Of a DNA stretch of 64,000 nucleotides, positions 49,601-61,060 are shown piece by piece (position 1 is the first letter of the stretch; every line of letters starts with the position of its first letter). The stretch is taken from NCBI RefSeq assembly GCF_029227915.1, contig NC_079876.1, positions 188,001-252,000 of the forward strand, written 5' to 3'. Source of the DNA: Hydractinia symbiolongicarpus (lineage: Eukaryota > Cnidaria > Hydrozoa > Anthoathecata > Hydractiniidae). Made by a program: the position numbers and the translations under genes. Under the pieces are notes generated by a model. That model saw only the letters and a program-made list of their open reading frames with translations. It was not told where the DNA came from and ran no database searches.

Positions 49601-52600
49601 TTAAACTTCTTTTATTCAGCGTCTCATCAAAAATAAAAACATTTTTGAAAACTACAAGTCTCATGCGTTTTAGTGGTGAAAAAATAATTTAAAAAATCGT
49701 TCGGGAAATGAGTTTACTCCCTGGGTACTTTCTTTGTATACTTTTGACTATGCGGGCCGAGTCCGGGATTTACGGGAAATCGCGGGTTTTCGTTGGCCGG
49801 CGATTAAACCACTTTCATTAAGCGTCTCATCAAAAATGAAAACATTTCTGAAAACTACAAGTCTCATGCGTTCTAGTGGTGAAATAATAATTTAAAAAAT
49901 CGTTTGGGAAATGAGTTTACTCCCTGGGTACTTTTCTTTGTATACTTTTGAGTATACGGGCCGAGTCCGGGATTTACGGGAAATCGCAGGTTTTCGTTTG
50001 CCGGCGATTAAACTTCTTTTATTCAGCGTCTCATCAAAAATGAAAACATTTTTAAAAACTACAAGTCTCATGGGCTTTAGTGGTGAAATAATAATTTAAA
50101 AAATCGTTCGGGAAATGAGTTTACTCCCTGCGTACTTTCTTTGTATACTTTTGACTATACGGGCCGAGTCCAGGATTTACGGGAAATCGCAGGTTTTCGT
50201 TTGCCGGCGATTAAACTTCTTTTATTCAGCGTCTCATCAAAAATAAAAACATTTTTGAAAACTACAAGTCTCATGCGTTTTAGTGGTGAAAAAATAATTT
50301 AAAAAATCGTTCGGGAAATGAGTTTACTCCCTGGGTACTTTCTTTGTATACTTTTGACTATGCGGGCCGAGTCCGGGATTTACGGGAAATCGCGGGTTTT
50401 CGTTGGCCGGCGATTAAACCACTTTCATTAAGCGTCTCATCAAAAATGAAAACATTTCTGAAAACTACAAGTCTCATGCGTTCTAGTGGTGAAATAATAA
50501 TTTAAAAAATCGTTTGGGAAATGAGTTTACTCCCTGGGTACTTTTCTTTGTATACTTTTGAGTATACGGGCCGAGTCCGGGATTTACGGGAAATCGCAGG
50601 TTTTCGTTTGCCGGCGATTAAACTTCTTTTATTCAGCGTCTCATCAAAAATAAAAACATTTTTGAAACCTACAAGTCTCATGCGTTTTAGTGGTGAAAAA
50701 ATAATTTAAAAAATCGTTCGGGAAATGAGTCTACTCCCTGGGTACTTTCTTTGTATACTTTTGACTATGCGGGCCGAGTCCGGGATTTACGGGAAATCGC
50801 GGGTTTTCGTTTGCCGGCGATTAAACCACTTTCATTAAGCGTCTCATCAAAAATGAAAACATTTCTGAAAACTACAAGTCTCATGCGTTTTAGTGGTGAA
50901 AAAATAATTTAAAAATTCGTTCGGGAAATGAGTTTACTCACAGGGTACTTTCCTTGTATACTTTTAACTATACGGGCCGAGTCCGGGATTTACGGGAAAT
51001 CACAGGTTTTCGTTTGCCGGCGATTAAACTTCTTTTATTCAGCGTCTCATCAAAAATGAAAACATTTTTAAAAACTACAAGTCTCATGGGCTTTAGTGGT
51101 GAAATAATAATTTAAAAAATCGTTTGGGAAATGAGTTTACTCCCTGGGTACTTTCTTTGTATACTTTTGACTATAAGGGCCGAGTCCGGGATTTACGGGA
51201 AATCGCAGGTTTTCGTTTGCCGGCGATTAAACTTCTTTTAATCAGCGTCTCATCAAAAATGAAAACATTTTTGAAAACTACAAGTCTCATGTGTTTTAGT
51301 GGTGAAAAAATAATTTAAAAAATCGTTCGGGAAATGCGTTTACACACTGGGTACTTTATTTGTATACTTTTGCCTATACGGGCCGAGTCCGGGATTTACG
51401 GGAAATCGCAGGTTTTCGTTTGCCGGCGATTAAACTTCTTATATTCAGCGTCTCATCAAAAATGAAAACATATCTGAAAACTACAAGTCTTATGCGTTTT
51501 AGTGGTGAAAAAGTAATATAAAAAATCGTTCGGGAAATGAGTTTACTCACTGGGTACTTTCCTTGTATACTTTTAACTATACGGGCCGAGTCCGGGATTT
51601 ACGGGAAATCGCAGGTTTTCGTTTGCCGGCGATTAAACTTCTTTTATTCAGCGTCTCATCAAAAATGAAAACATTTTTGAAAACTACAAGTCTCATGTGT
51701 TTTAGTGGTGAAAAAATAATTTAAAAAATCGTTCGGGAAATGCGTTTACACACTGGGTACTTTCTTTGTATACTTTTGCCTATACGGGCCGAGTCCGGGA
51801 TTTACGGGAAATCGCAGGTTTTCGTTTGCCGGCGATTAAACTTCTTATATTCAGCATCTCATCAAAAATGAAAACATATCTGAAAATTACAAGTCTCATG
51901 CGTTTTAGTGGTGAAAAAGTAATATAAAAAATCGTTCAGGAAATGAGTTTACTCACTGGGTACTTTCCTTGTATGCTTTTAACTATACGGGCCGAGTCCG
52001 GGATTTACGGGAAATCGCAGGTTTTCGTTTGCCGGCGATTAAACTTCTTTTATTCAGCGTCTCATCAAAAATGAAAACATTTTTAAAAACTACAAGTCTC
52101 ATGGGCTTCAGCGGTGAAATAATAATTTAAAAAATCGTTCGGGAAATGAGTTTACTCCCTGCGTACTTTCTTTGTATACTTTTGACTATACGGGCCGAGT
52201 CCAGGATTTACGGGAAATCGCAGGTTTTCGTTTGCCGGCGATTAAACTTCTTTTATTCAGCGTCTCATCAAAAATAAAAACATTTTTGAAAACTACAAGT
52301 CTCATGCGTTTTAGTGGTGAAAAAATAATTTAAAAAATCGTTCGGGAAATGAGTTTACTCCCTGGGTACTTTCTTTGTATACTTTTGACTATGCGGGCCG
52401 AGTCCGGGATTTACGGGAAATCGCTGGTTTTCGTTGGCCGGCGATTAAACCACTTTCATTAAGCGTCTCATCAAAAATGAAAACATTTCTGAAAACTACA
52501 AGACTCATGCGTTTTAGTGGTGAAATAATAATTTAAAGAATCGTTTGGGAAATGAGTTTACTCCCTGGGTACTTTTCTTTGTATACTTTTGAGTATACGG

Positions 52601-55570
52601 GCCGAGTCCGGGATTTACGGGAAATCGCAGGTTTTCGTTTGCCGGCGATTAAACTTCTTTTATTCAGCGTCTCATCAAAAATGAAAACATTTTTGAAAAC
52701 TACAAGTCTCATGCGTGTTAGTGCTGAAAAAATAATTTAAAAAATCGTTCGGGAAATGAGTTTACACCCTGGGTACTTTCTTTGTATACTTTTGACTATA
52801 CGGACCGAGTCCAGGATTTACGGGAAATCGCAGGTTTTCGTTTGCCGGCGATTAAACTTCTTTTATTCAGCGTCTTATTAAAAATGAAAACATTTTTAAA
52901 AACTACAAGTCTCATGCGTTTTAGTGGTGAAAAAATAATTTAAAAATTCGTTCGGGAAATAAGTTTACTCACTGGGTACTTTCCTTGTATACTTTTGACT
53001 ATACGGGCCGAGTCCGGTATTTACGGGAAATCGCAGGTTTTCGTTTGCCGGCGATTAAACTTCTTATATTCAGCGTCTCATCAAAAATGAAACATATCTG
53101 AAAACTACAAGTCTCATGCGTTTTAGTGGTGAAAAAAAAATTTAAAAATTCGTTCGGGAAATGAGTTTACTCACAGGGTACTTTCTTTGTATACATTCGA
53201 CTATACGGGCCAAGCCCAGGATTTACGCGAAATCACGGGTTTTCGTTTGCCGGCGATTAAACCTCTTTTATTAAGCGTCTCAACAAAAATGAAAACATTT
53301 TTGAAAACTGCAAGTCTCATACGTTTTAGTGGTGGAAAGAAAATTTAAAAAATCGTTTTGGAAATGAGTTTACTCACAGGGTACTTTCTTTGTATACATT
53401 CGACTATACGGGCCAAGTCCGGGATTTACGGGAAATCGCGGGTTTTCGTTTGCCGTCAATTAAACCACTTTCATTAAGCGTCTCTTCAAAAATGAAAACA
53501 TTTCTGAAAACTACAAGTCTCATGTGTTTTAGTGGTGAAAAAATAATTTAAAAAATCGTTCGGGAAATGCGTTTACACACTGGGTACTTTATTTGTATAC
53601 TTTTGCCTATACGGGCCGAGTCCGGGATTTACGGGAAATCGCAGGTTTTCGTTTGCCGGCGATTAAACTTCTTATATTCAGCGTCTCATCAAAAATGAAA
53701 ACATATCTGAAAACTACAAGTCTTATGCGTTTTAGTGGTGAAAAAGTAATATAAAAAATCGTTCGGGAAATGAGTTTACTCACTGGGTACTTTCCTTGTA
53801 TACTTTTAACTATACGGGCCGAGTCCGGGATTTACGGGAAATCGCAGGTTTTCGTTTGCCGGCGATTAAACTTCTTTTATTCAGCGTCTCATCAAAAATG
53901 AAAACATTTTTGAAAACTACAAGTCTCATGTGTTTTAGTGGTGAAAAAATAATTTAAAAAATCGTTCGGGAAATGCGTTTACACACTGGGTACTTTCTTT
54001 GTATACTTTTGCCTATACGGGCCGAGTCCGGGATTTACGGGAAATCGCAGGTTTTCGTTTGCCGGCGATTAAACTTCTTATATTCAGCATCTCATCAAAA
54101 ATGAAAACATATCTGAAAATTACAAGTCTCATGCGTTTTAGTGGTGAAAAAGTAATATAAAAAATCGTTCAGGAAATGAGTTTACTCACTGGGTACTTTC
54201 CTTGTATGCTTTTAACTATACGGGCCGAGTCCGGGATTTACGGGAAATCGCAGGTTTTCGTTTGCCGGCGATTAAACTTCTTTTATTCAGCGTCTCATCA
54301 AAAATGAAAACATTTTTAAAAACTACAAGTCTCATGGGCTTCAGCGGTGAAATAATAATTTAAAAAATCGTTCGGGAAATGAGTTTACTCCCTGCGTACT
54401 TTCTTTGTATACTTTTGACTATACGGGCCGAGTCCAGGATTTACGGGAAATCGCAGGTTTTCGTTTGCCGGCGATTAAACTTCTTTTATTCAGCGTCTCA
54501 TCAAAAATAAAAACATTTTTGAAAACTACAAGTCTCATGCGTTTTAGTGGTGAAAAAATAATTTAAAAAATCGTTCGGGAAATGAGTTTACTCCCTGGGT
54601 ACTTTCTTTGTATACTTTTGACTATGCGGGCCGAGTCCGGGATTTACGGGAAATCGCGGGTTTTCGTTGGCCGGCGATTAAACCACTTTCATTAAGCGTC
54701 TCATCAAAAATGAAAACATTTCTGAAAACTACAAGTCTCATGCGTTTTAGTGGTGAAATAATAATTTAAAGAATCGTTTGGGAAATGAGTTTACTCCCTG
54801 GGTACTTTTCTTTGTATACTTTTGAGTATACGGGCCGAGTCCGGGATTTACGGGAAATCGCAGGTTTTCGTTTGCCGGCGATTAAACTTCTTTTATTCAG
54901 CGTCTCATCAAAAATGAAAACATTTTTGAAAACTACAAGTCTCATGCGTGTTAGTGCTGAAAAAATAATTTAAAAAATCGTTCGGGAAATGAGTTTACAC
55001 CCTGGGTACTTTCTTTGTATACTTTTGACTATACGGACCGAGTCCAGGATTTACGGGAAATCGCAGGTTTTCGTTTGCCGGCGATTAAACTTCTTTTATT
55101 CAGCGTCTTATTAAAAATGAAAACATTTTTAAAAACTACAAGTCTCATGCGTTTTAGTGGTGAAAAAATAATTTAAAAATTCGTTCGGGAAATAAGTTTA
55201 CTCACTGGGTACTTTCCTTGTATACTTTTGACTATACGGGCCGAGTCCGGTATTTACGGGAAATCGCAGGTTTTCGTTTGCCGGCGATTAAACTTCTTAT
55301 ATTCAGCGTCTCATCAAAAATGAAACATATCTGAAAACTACAAGTCTCATGCGTTTTAGTGGTGAAAAAAAAATTTAAAAATTCGTTCGGGAAATGAGTT
55401 TACTCACAGGGTACTTTCTTTGTATACATTCGACTATACGGGCCAAGCCCAGGATTTACGCGAAATCACGGGTTTTCGTTTGCCGGCGATTAAACCTCTT
55501 TTATTAAGCGTCTCAACAAAAATGAAAACATTTTTGAAAACTGCAAGTCTCATACGTTTTAGTGGTGGAA
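46660..55570. repeat. HOR IV, units of 10, 13 and 11 monomers
   Basis: The monomer with 'atgcgtttacacactggg' followed by 'tactttatttg' lies at 46662, 48693, 51334 and 53567, giving periods of 2031, 2641 and 2233 bp. The core order is 'gcgtttacacac' (ttatttg), 'actcactggg' with 'aactatacgg', 'gcgtttacacac' (ttctttg, 'gcatctcatc'), 'cttgtatgctttt', 'actccctgcgtac', 'gactatgcggg' with 'cgttggccgg', then 'tacttttctttg' with 'gagtatacgg'. The 13-monomer unit has an extra trimer (about 49500-50110, repeated 610 bp later). The 11-monomer unit ends with a new block ('acggaccgagtcc', 'atgaaacatatctg', 'ctcatacg', 'gccgtcaatt') duplicated at 52755-53540 and 54988-55770. Confidence 0.87.
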
Positions 55571-57000
55571 AGAAAATTTAAAAAATCGTTTTGGAAATGA
55601 GTTTACTCACAGGGTACTTTCTTTATATACATTCGACTATACGGGCCAAGTCCGGGATTTACGGGAAATCGCGGGTTTTCGTTTGCCGTCAATTAAACCA
55701 CTTTCATTAAGCGTCTCTTCAAAAATGAAAACATTTCTGAAAACTACAAGTCTCATGCGTTTTAGTGGTGAAAATTAATTTAAAAAATCGTTCGGGAAAT
55801 GAGTTTCCTCCATGGGTACTTTCTTTGTATACTTTTGACTATACGGGCCAGGTCCGGGATTTACGGGAAGTCGCGGGTTTTCGTTTGCCGGCAATTAAAC
55901 TTCTTTTATTCAGCGTCTCATCAAAAATGAAAAATTTTTTAAAAACTAAAAGTCCCATGGGCTTTAGTGGTGAAATAATAATTTGAAAAATCGTTCGGGA
56001 AATGAGTTTACACCCCGGGTACTTTCTTTGTATACTTTTGACTATACGGGCCGAGTCCGGGATTTACGGGAAATCGCAGGTTTTCGTTTGCCGGCGATTA
56101 AACTTCTTTTATTCAGCGTCTCATCAAAAATGAAAACATTTTTAAAAACTACAAGTCTCATGGGCTTTAGTGGTGAAATAATAATTTAAAAAATCGTTCG
56201 GGAAATGAGTTTACACCCTGGGTACTTTCTTTGTATACATTCGACTATACGGGCCAACCACAAGGATTTACGCGAAATCACGGGTTTTCGTTTGCCGGCG
56301 ATTAAACCTCTTTTATTAAGCGTCTCAACAAAAATGAAAACATTTTTGAAAACTGCAAGTCTCACACGTTTTAGTGGTGGAAAGAAAATTTAAAAAATCG
56401 TTTTGGAAATGAGTTTACTCACAGGGTACTTTCTTTGTATACATTCGACTATACGGGCCAAGTCCGGGATTTACGGGAAATCGCGGGTTTTCGTTTACCG
56501 TCAATTAAACCACTTTTATTAAGCGTCTCTTCAAAAATGAAAACATTTCTGAAAACTACAAGTCTCATGCGTTTTAGTGGTGAAAATTAATTTAAAAAAT
56601 CGTTCGGGAAATGAGTTTCCTCCATGGGTACTTTCTTTGTATACTTTTGACTATACGGGCCAGGTCCGGGATTTACGGGAAGTCGCGGGTTTTCGTTTGC
56701 CGGCAATTAAACTTCTTTTATTCAGCGTCTCATCAAAAATGAAAACATTTTTAAAAACTAAAAGTCTTATGGGCTTTAGTGGTGAAATAATAATTTGAAA
56801 AATCGTTCGGGAAATGAGTTTACACCCCGGGTACTTTCTTTGTATACTTTTGACTATACGGGCCGAGTCCGGGATTTACGGGAAATCGCAGGTTTTCGTT
56901 TGCCGGCGATTAAACTTCTTTTATTCAGCGTCTCATCAAAAATGAAAACATTTTTAAAAACTACTAGTCTCATGGGCTTTAGTGGTGAAATAATAATTTA
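55570..57000. repeat. Tetramer duplication (offset 812 bp)
   Basis: Four monomers from about 55580 recur 812 bp later. Markers are 'tttactcacaggg' with 'gccgtcaatt' or 'accgtcaatt', 'gaaaattaattt' with 'gtttcctccatggg' and 'gccaggtccggg', 'tttgaaaaatcg' with 'tttacaccccggg', and 'catgggctttagtgg'. Near 56257 a monomer carries the irregular 'ggccaaccacaaggattt' where its relative at 55441 has 'ggccaagcccaggattt'. No gene is present. Confidence 0.82.
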
Positions 57001-60000
57001 AAAAATCGTTCGGGAAATGAGTTTACACCCTGGGTACTTTCTTTGTATACTTTTGACTATACGGGCCGAGTCCAGGATTTACGGGAAATCGCAGGTTTTC
57101 GTTTGCCGGCGATTAAACTTCTTTTAGTCAGCGTCTCATCAAAAATAAAAACATTTTTGAAAACTACAAGTCTCATGCGTTTTAGTGGTGAAAAAATAAT
57201 TTAAAAAATCGTTCGGGAAATGAGTTTACTTCCTGGGTACTTTTTTTGTATACTTTTGATTATGCGGGCTGAGTCCGGGATTTACGGGAAATCGCGGGTT
57301 TTCGTTTGCCGGCGATTAAACCACTTTCATTAAGCGTCTCATCAAAAATGAAAACATTTCTGAAAACTACAAGTCTCATGCGTTTTAGTGGTGAAAAATT
57401 AATTTAAAAATTCGTTCGGGAAATGAGTTTACTCGCTGGGTACTTTCCTTTTATACTTTTAACTATACGGGCCGAGTCCGGGATTTACGGGAAATCGCGG
57501 GTTTTCGTTAGCCGGCGATTAAACATCTTTTATTCAGCGTCTCGTCAAAAATGAAAACATTTTTAAAAACTACAAGTCTCATGGGCTTTAGTGGTGAAAT
57601 AATAATTTAAAAAATCGTTTGGGAAATGAGTTTACTCCCTGGGTACTTTCTTTGTATACTTTTGAGTATACGGGCCGAGTCCGGGATTTACGGGAAATCG
57701 CAGGTTTTCGTTTGCCGGCGATTAAACTTCTTTTATTCAGCGTCTAATCAAAAATGATAACATTTTTGAAAACTACAAGTCTCATGCGTTTTAGTGGTGA
57801 AAAAATAATTGAAAAAATCGTTCGGGAAAGGCGTTTACACCCTGGGTACTTTCTTTGTATACTTGTGCCTATACGGGCCGAGTCCGGGATTTACGGGAAA
57901 TCGCAGGTCTTCGTTTGCCGGCGATTAAACTTCTTTTATTCAGCGTCTCCTCAAAAATGAAAACATTTTTAAAAACTACAAGTCTCATGCGTTTTAGTGG
58001 TGAAAAAATAATTTAAAAATTCGTTCGGGAAATAAGTTTACTCACTGGGTACTTTCCTTGTATACTTTTGACTATACGGGCCGAGTCCGGGAATTACGGG
58101 AAATCGCAGATTTTTGTTTGCCGGCGATTAAACTTCTTATATTCAGCGTCTCATCAAAAATGAAAACATATCTGAAAACTAGAAGTCTCCTGCGTTTTAG
58201 TGGTGAAAAAGTAATATAAAAAATCATTCGGGAAATGAGTTTACTCACTGGGTACTTTCCTTGTATACTTTTAACTATACGGGCCGAGTCCGGGATTTAC
58301 GGGAAATCGCAGGTTTTCGTTTGCCGGCGATTAAACTTCTTTTATTCAGCGTCTCATCAAAAATGAAAACATTTTTGAAAACTACAAGTCTCATGCGTTT
58401 TAGCGGTGAAAAAATAATTTAAAACATCGTTCGGGAAATGAGTTTACTCCCTGGGTACTTTCTTTGTATACTTTTGACTATGCGGGCTGAGTCCGGGATT
58501 TACGGGAAATCGCGGGTTTTCGTTGGCCGGCGATTAAACCACTTTCATTAAGCGTCTCATCAAAAATGAAAACATTTTTCAAAACTACAAGTCTCATGGA
58601 CTTTAGTGGTGAAATAATAATTTAAAAAATCGTTTGGGAAATGAGTTTACTCCCTGGGTACTTTCTTTGTATACTTTTGAGTATACGGGCCGAGTCCGGG
58701 ATTTACGGGAAATCGCAGGTTTTCGTTTGCCGGCGATTAAACTTCTTTTATTCAGCGTCTCATCAAAAATGAAAACATTTTTGAAAACTACAAGTTTCAT
58801 GCGTTTTAGTGGTGAAAAAATAATTGAAAAAATCGTTCGGGAAAGGCGTTTACACCCTGGGTACTTTCTTTGTATACTTGTGCCTATACGGGCCGAGTCC
58901 GGGATTTACGGGAAATCGCAGGTTTTCGTTTGCCGGCGATTAAACTTCTTTTATTCAGCGTCTCCTCAAAAATGAAAACATATCTGAAAACTAGAAGTCT
59001 CCTGCGTTTTAGTGGTGAAAAAGTAATATAAAAAATCATTCGGGAAATGAGTTTACTCACTGGGTACTTTCCTTGTATACTTTTAACTATACGGGCCGAG
59101 TCCGGGATTTACGGGAAATCGCAGGTTTTCGTTTGCCGGCGATTAAACTTCTTTTGTTCAGCGTCTCATCAAAAATGAAAACATTTTTACAAACTGCAAG
59201 TCTCATGGACTTTAGTGGTGAAATAATAATTTAAAAAATCGTTTGGGAAATGAGTTTACCCCCTGGGTACTTTCTTTGTATACTTTTGACTATACGGGCG
59301 GAGTCCAGGATTTACGGGAAATCGCAGGTTTTCGTTTGCCGGCGATTAAACTTCTTTTATTCAGCGTCTCATCAAAAATAAAAACATTTTTAAAAACTAC
59401 AAGTCTCATGCGTTTTAGTGGTGAAAAAATAATTTAAAAATTCGTTCGGGAAATAAGTTTACTCACTGGGTACTTTCCTTGTATACTTTTGACTATACGG
59501 GCCGAGTCCGGGAATTACGGGAAATCGCAGATTTTTGTTTGCCGGCGATTAAACTTCTTATATTCAGCGTCTCATCAAAAATGAAAACATATCTGAAAAC
59601 TAGAAGTCTCCTGCGTTTTAGTGGTGAAAAAGTAATATAAAAAATCATTCGGGAAATGAGTTTACTCACTGGGTACTTTCCTTGTATACTTTTAACTATA
59701 CGGGCCGAGTCCGGGATTTACGGGAAATCGCAGGTTTTCGTTTGCCGGCGATTAAACTTCTTTTATTCAGCGTCTCATCAAAAATGAAAACATTTTTGAA
59801 AACTACAAGTCTCATGCGTTTTAGCGGTGAAAAAATAATTTAAAACATCGTTCGGGAAATGAATTTACTCCCTGGGTACTTTCTTTGTATACTTTTGACT
59901 ATGCCGGCTGAGTCCGGGATTTACGGGAAATCGCGGGTTTTCGTTGGCCGGCGATTAAACCACTTTCATTAAGCGTCTCATCAAAAATGAAAACATTTTT

Positions 60001-61060
60001 CAAAACTACAAGTCTCATGGGCTTTAGTGGTGAAATAATAATTTAAAAAATCGTTTGGGAAAAGAGTTTACTCCCTGGGTACTTTCTTTGTATACTTTTG
60101 AGTATACGGGCCGAGTCCGGGATTTACGGGAAATCGCAGGTTTTCGTTTGCCGGCGATTAAACTTCTTTTATTCAGCGTCTCATCAAAAATGAAAACATT
60201 TTTGAAAACTACAAGTCTCATGCGTTTTAGTGGTGAAAAAATAATTGAAAAAATCGTTTGGGAAAGGCGTTTACACCCTGGGTACTTTCTTTGTATACTT
60301 GTGCCTATACGGGCCGAGTCCGGGATTTACGGGAAATCGCAGGTTTTCGTTTGCCGGCGATTAAACTTCTTTTATTCAGCGTCTCCTCAAAAATGAAAAC
60401 ATTTTTAAAAACTACAAGTCTCATGCGTTTTAGTGGTGAAAAAATAATTTAAAAATTCGTTCGGGAAATAAGTTTACTCACTGGGTACTTTCCTTGTATA
60501 CTTTTGACTATACGGGCCGAGTCCGGGAATTACGGGAAATCGCAGATTTTTGTTTGCCGGCGATTAAACTTCTTATATTCAGCGTCTCATCAAAAATGAA
60601 AACATATCTGAAAACTAGAAGTCTCCTGCGTTTTAGTGGTGAAAAAGTAATATAAAAAATCATTCGGGAAATGAGTTTACTCACTGGGTACTTTCCTTGT
60701 ATACTTTTAACTATACGGGCCGAGTCCGGGATTTACGGGAAATCGCAGGTTTTCGTTTGCCGGCGATTAAACTTCTTTTATTCAGCGTCTCATCAAAAAT
60801 GAAAACATTTTTACAAACTGCAAGTCTCATGGACTTTAGTGGTGAAATAATAATTTAAAAAATCGTTTGGGAAATGAGTTTACCCCCTGGGTACTTTCTT
60901 TGTATACTTTTGACTATACGGGCGGAGTCCAGGATTTACGGGAAATCGCAGGTTTTCGTTTGCCGGCGATTAAACTTCTTTTATTCAGCGTCTCATCAAA
61001 AATAAAAACATTTTTGAAAACTACAAGTCTCATGCGTTTTAGCGGTGAAAAAATAATTTA
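57001..61060. repeat. Shuffled HOR block, offsets of 5, 7 and 8 monomers
   Basis: A small set of monomer types is combined in changing order: 'gggaaaggcgtttacac' with 'cttgtgcctatacgg' (57826, 58841, 60262), 'ggaattacggg' with 'cagatttttg' (about 58090, 59510, 60525), 'aatcattcggg' with 'ctagaagtctcctgcg' upstream, 'taaaacatcg' with 'gcgggctgag' and 'cgttggccgg', 'gagtatacgg', and 'gtttaccccctggg' with 'gggcggagtcc'. Spacings are 1015, 1421 and 1624 bp, all multiples of the monomer, so the segment grew by repeated unequal exchange with different registers. Confidence 0.82.
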
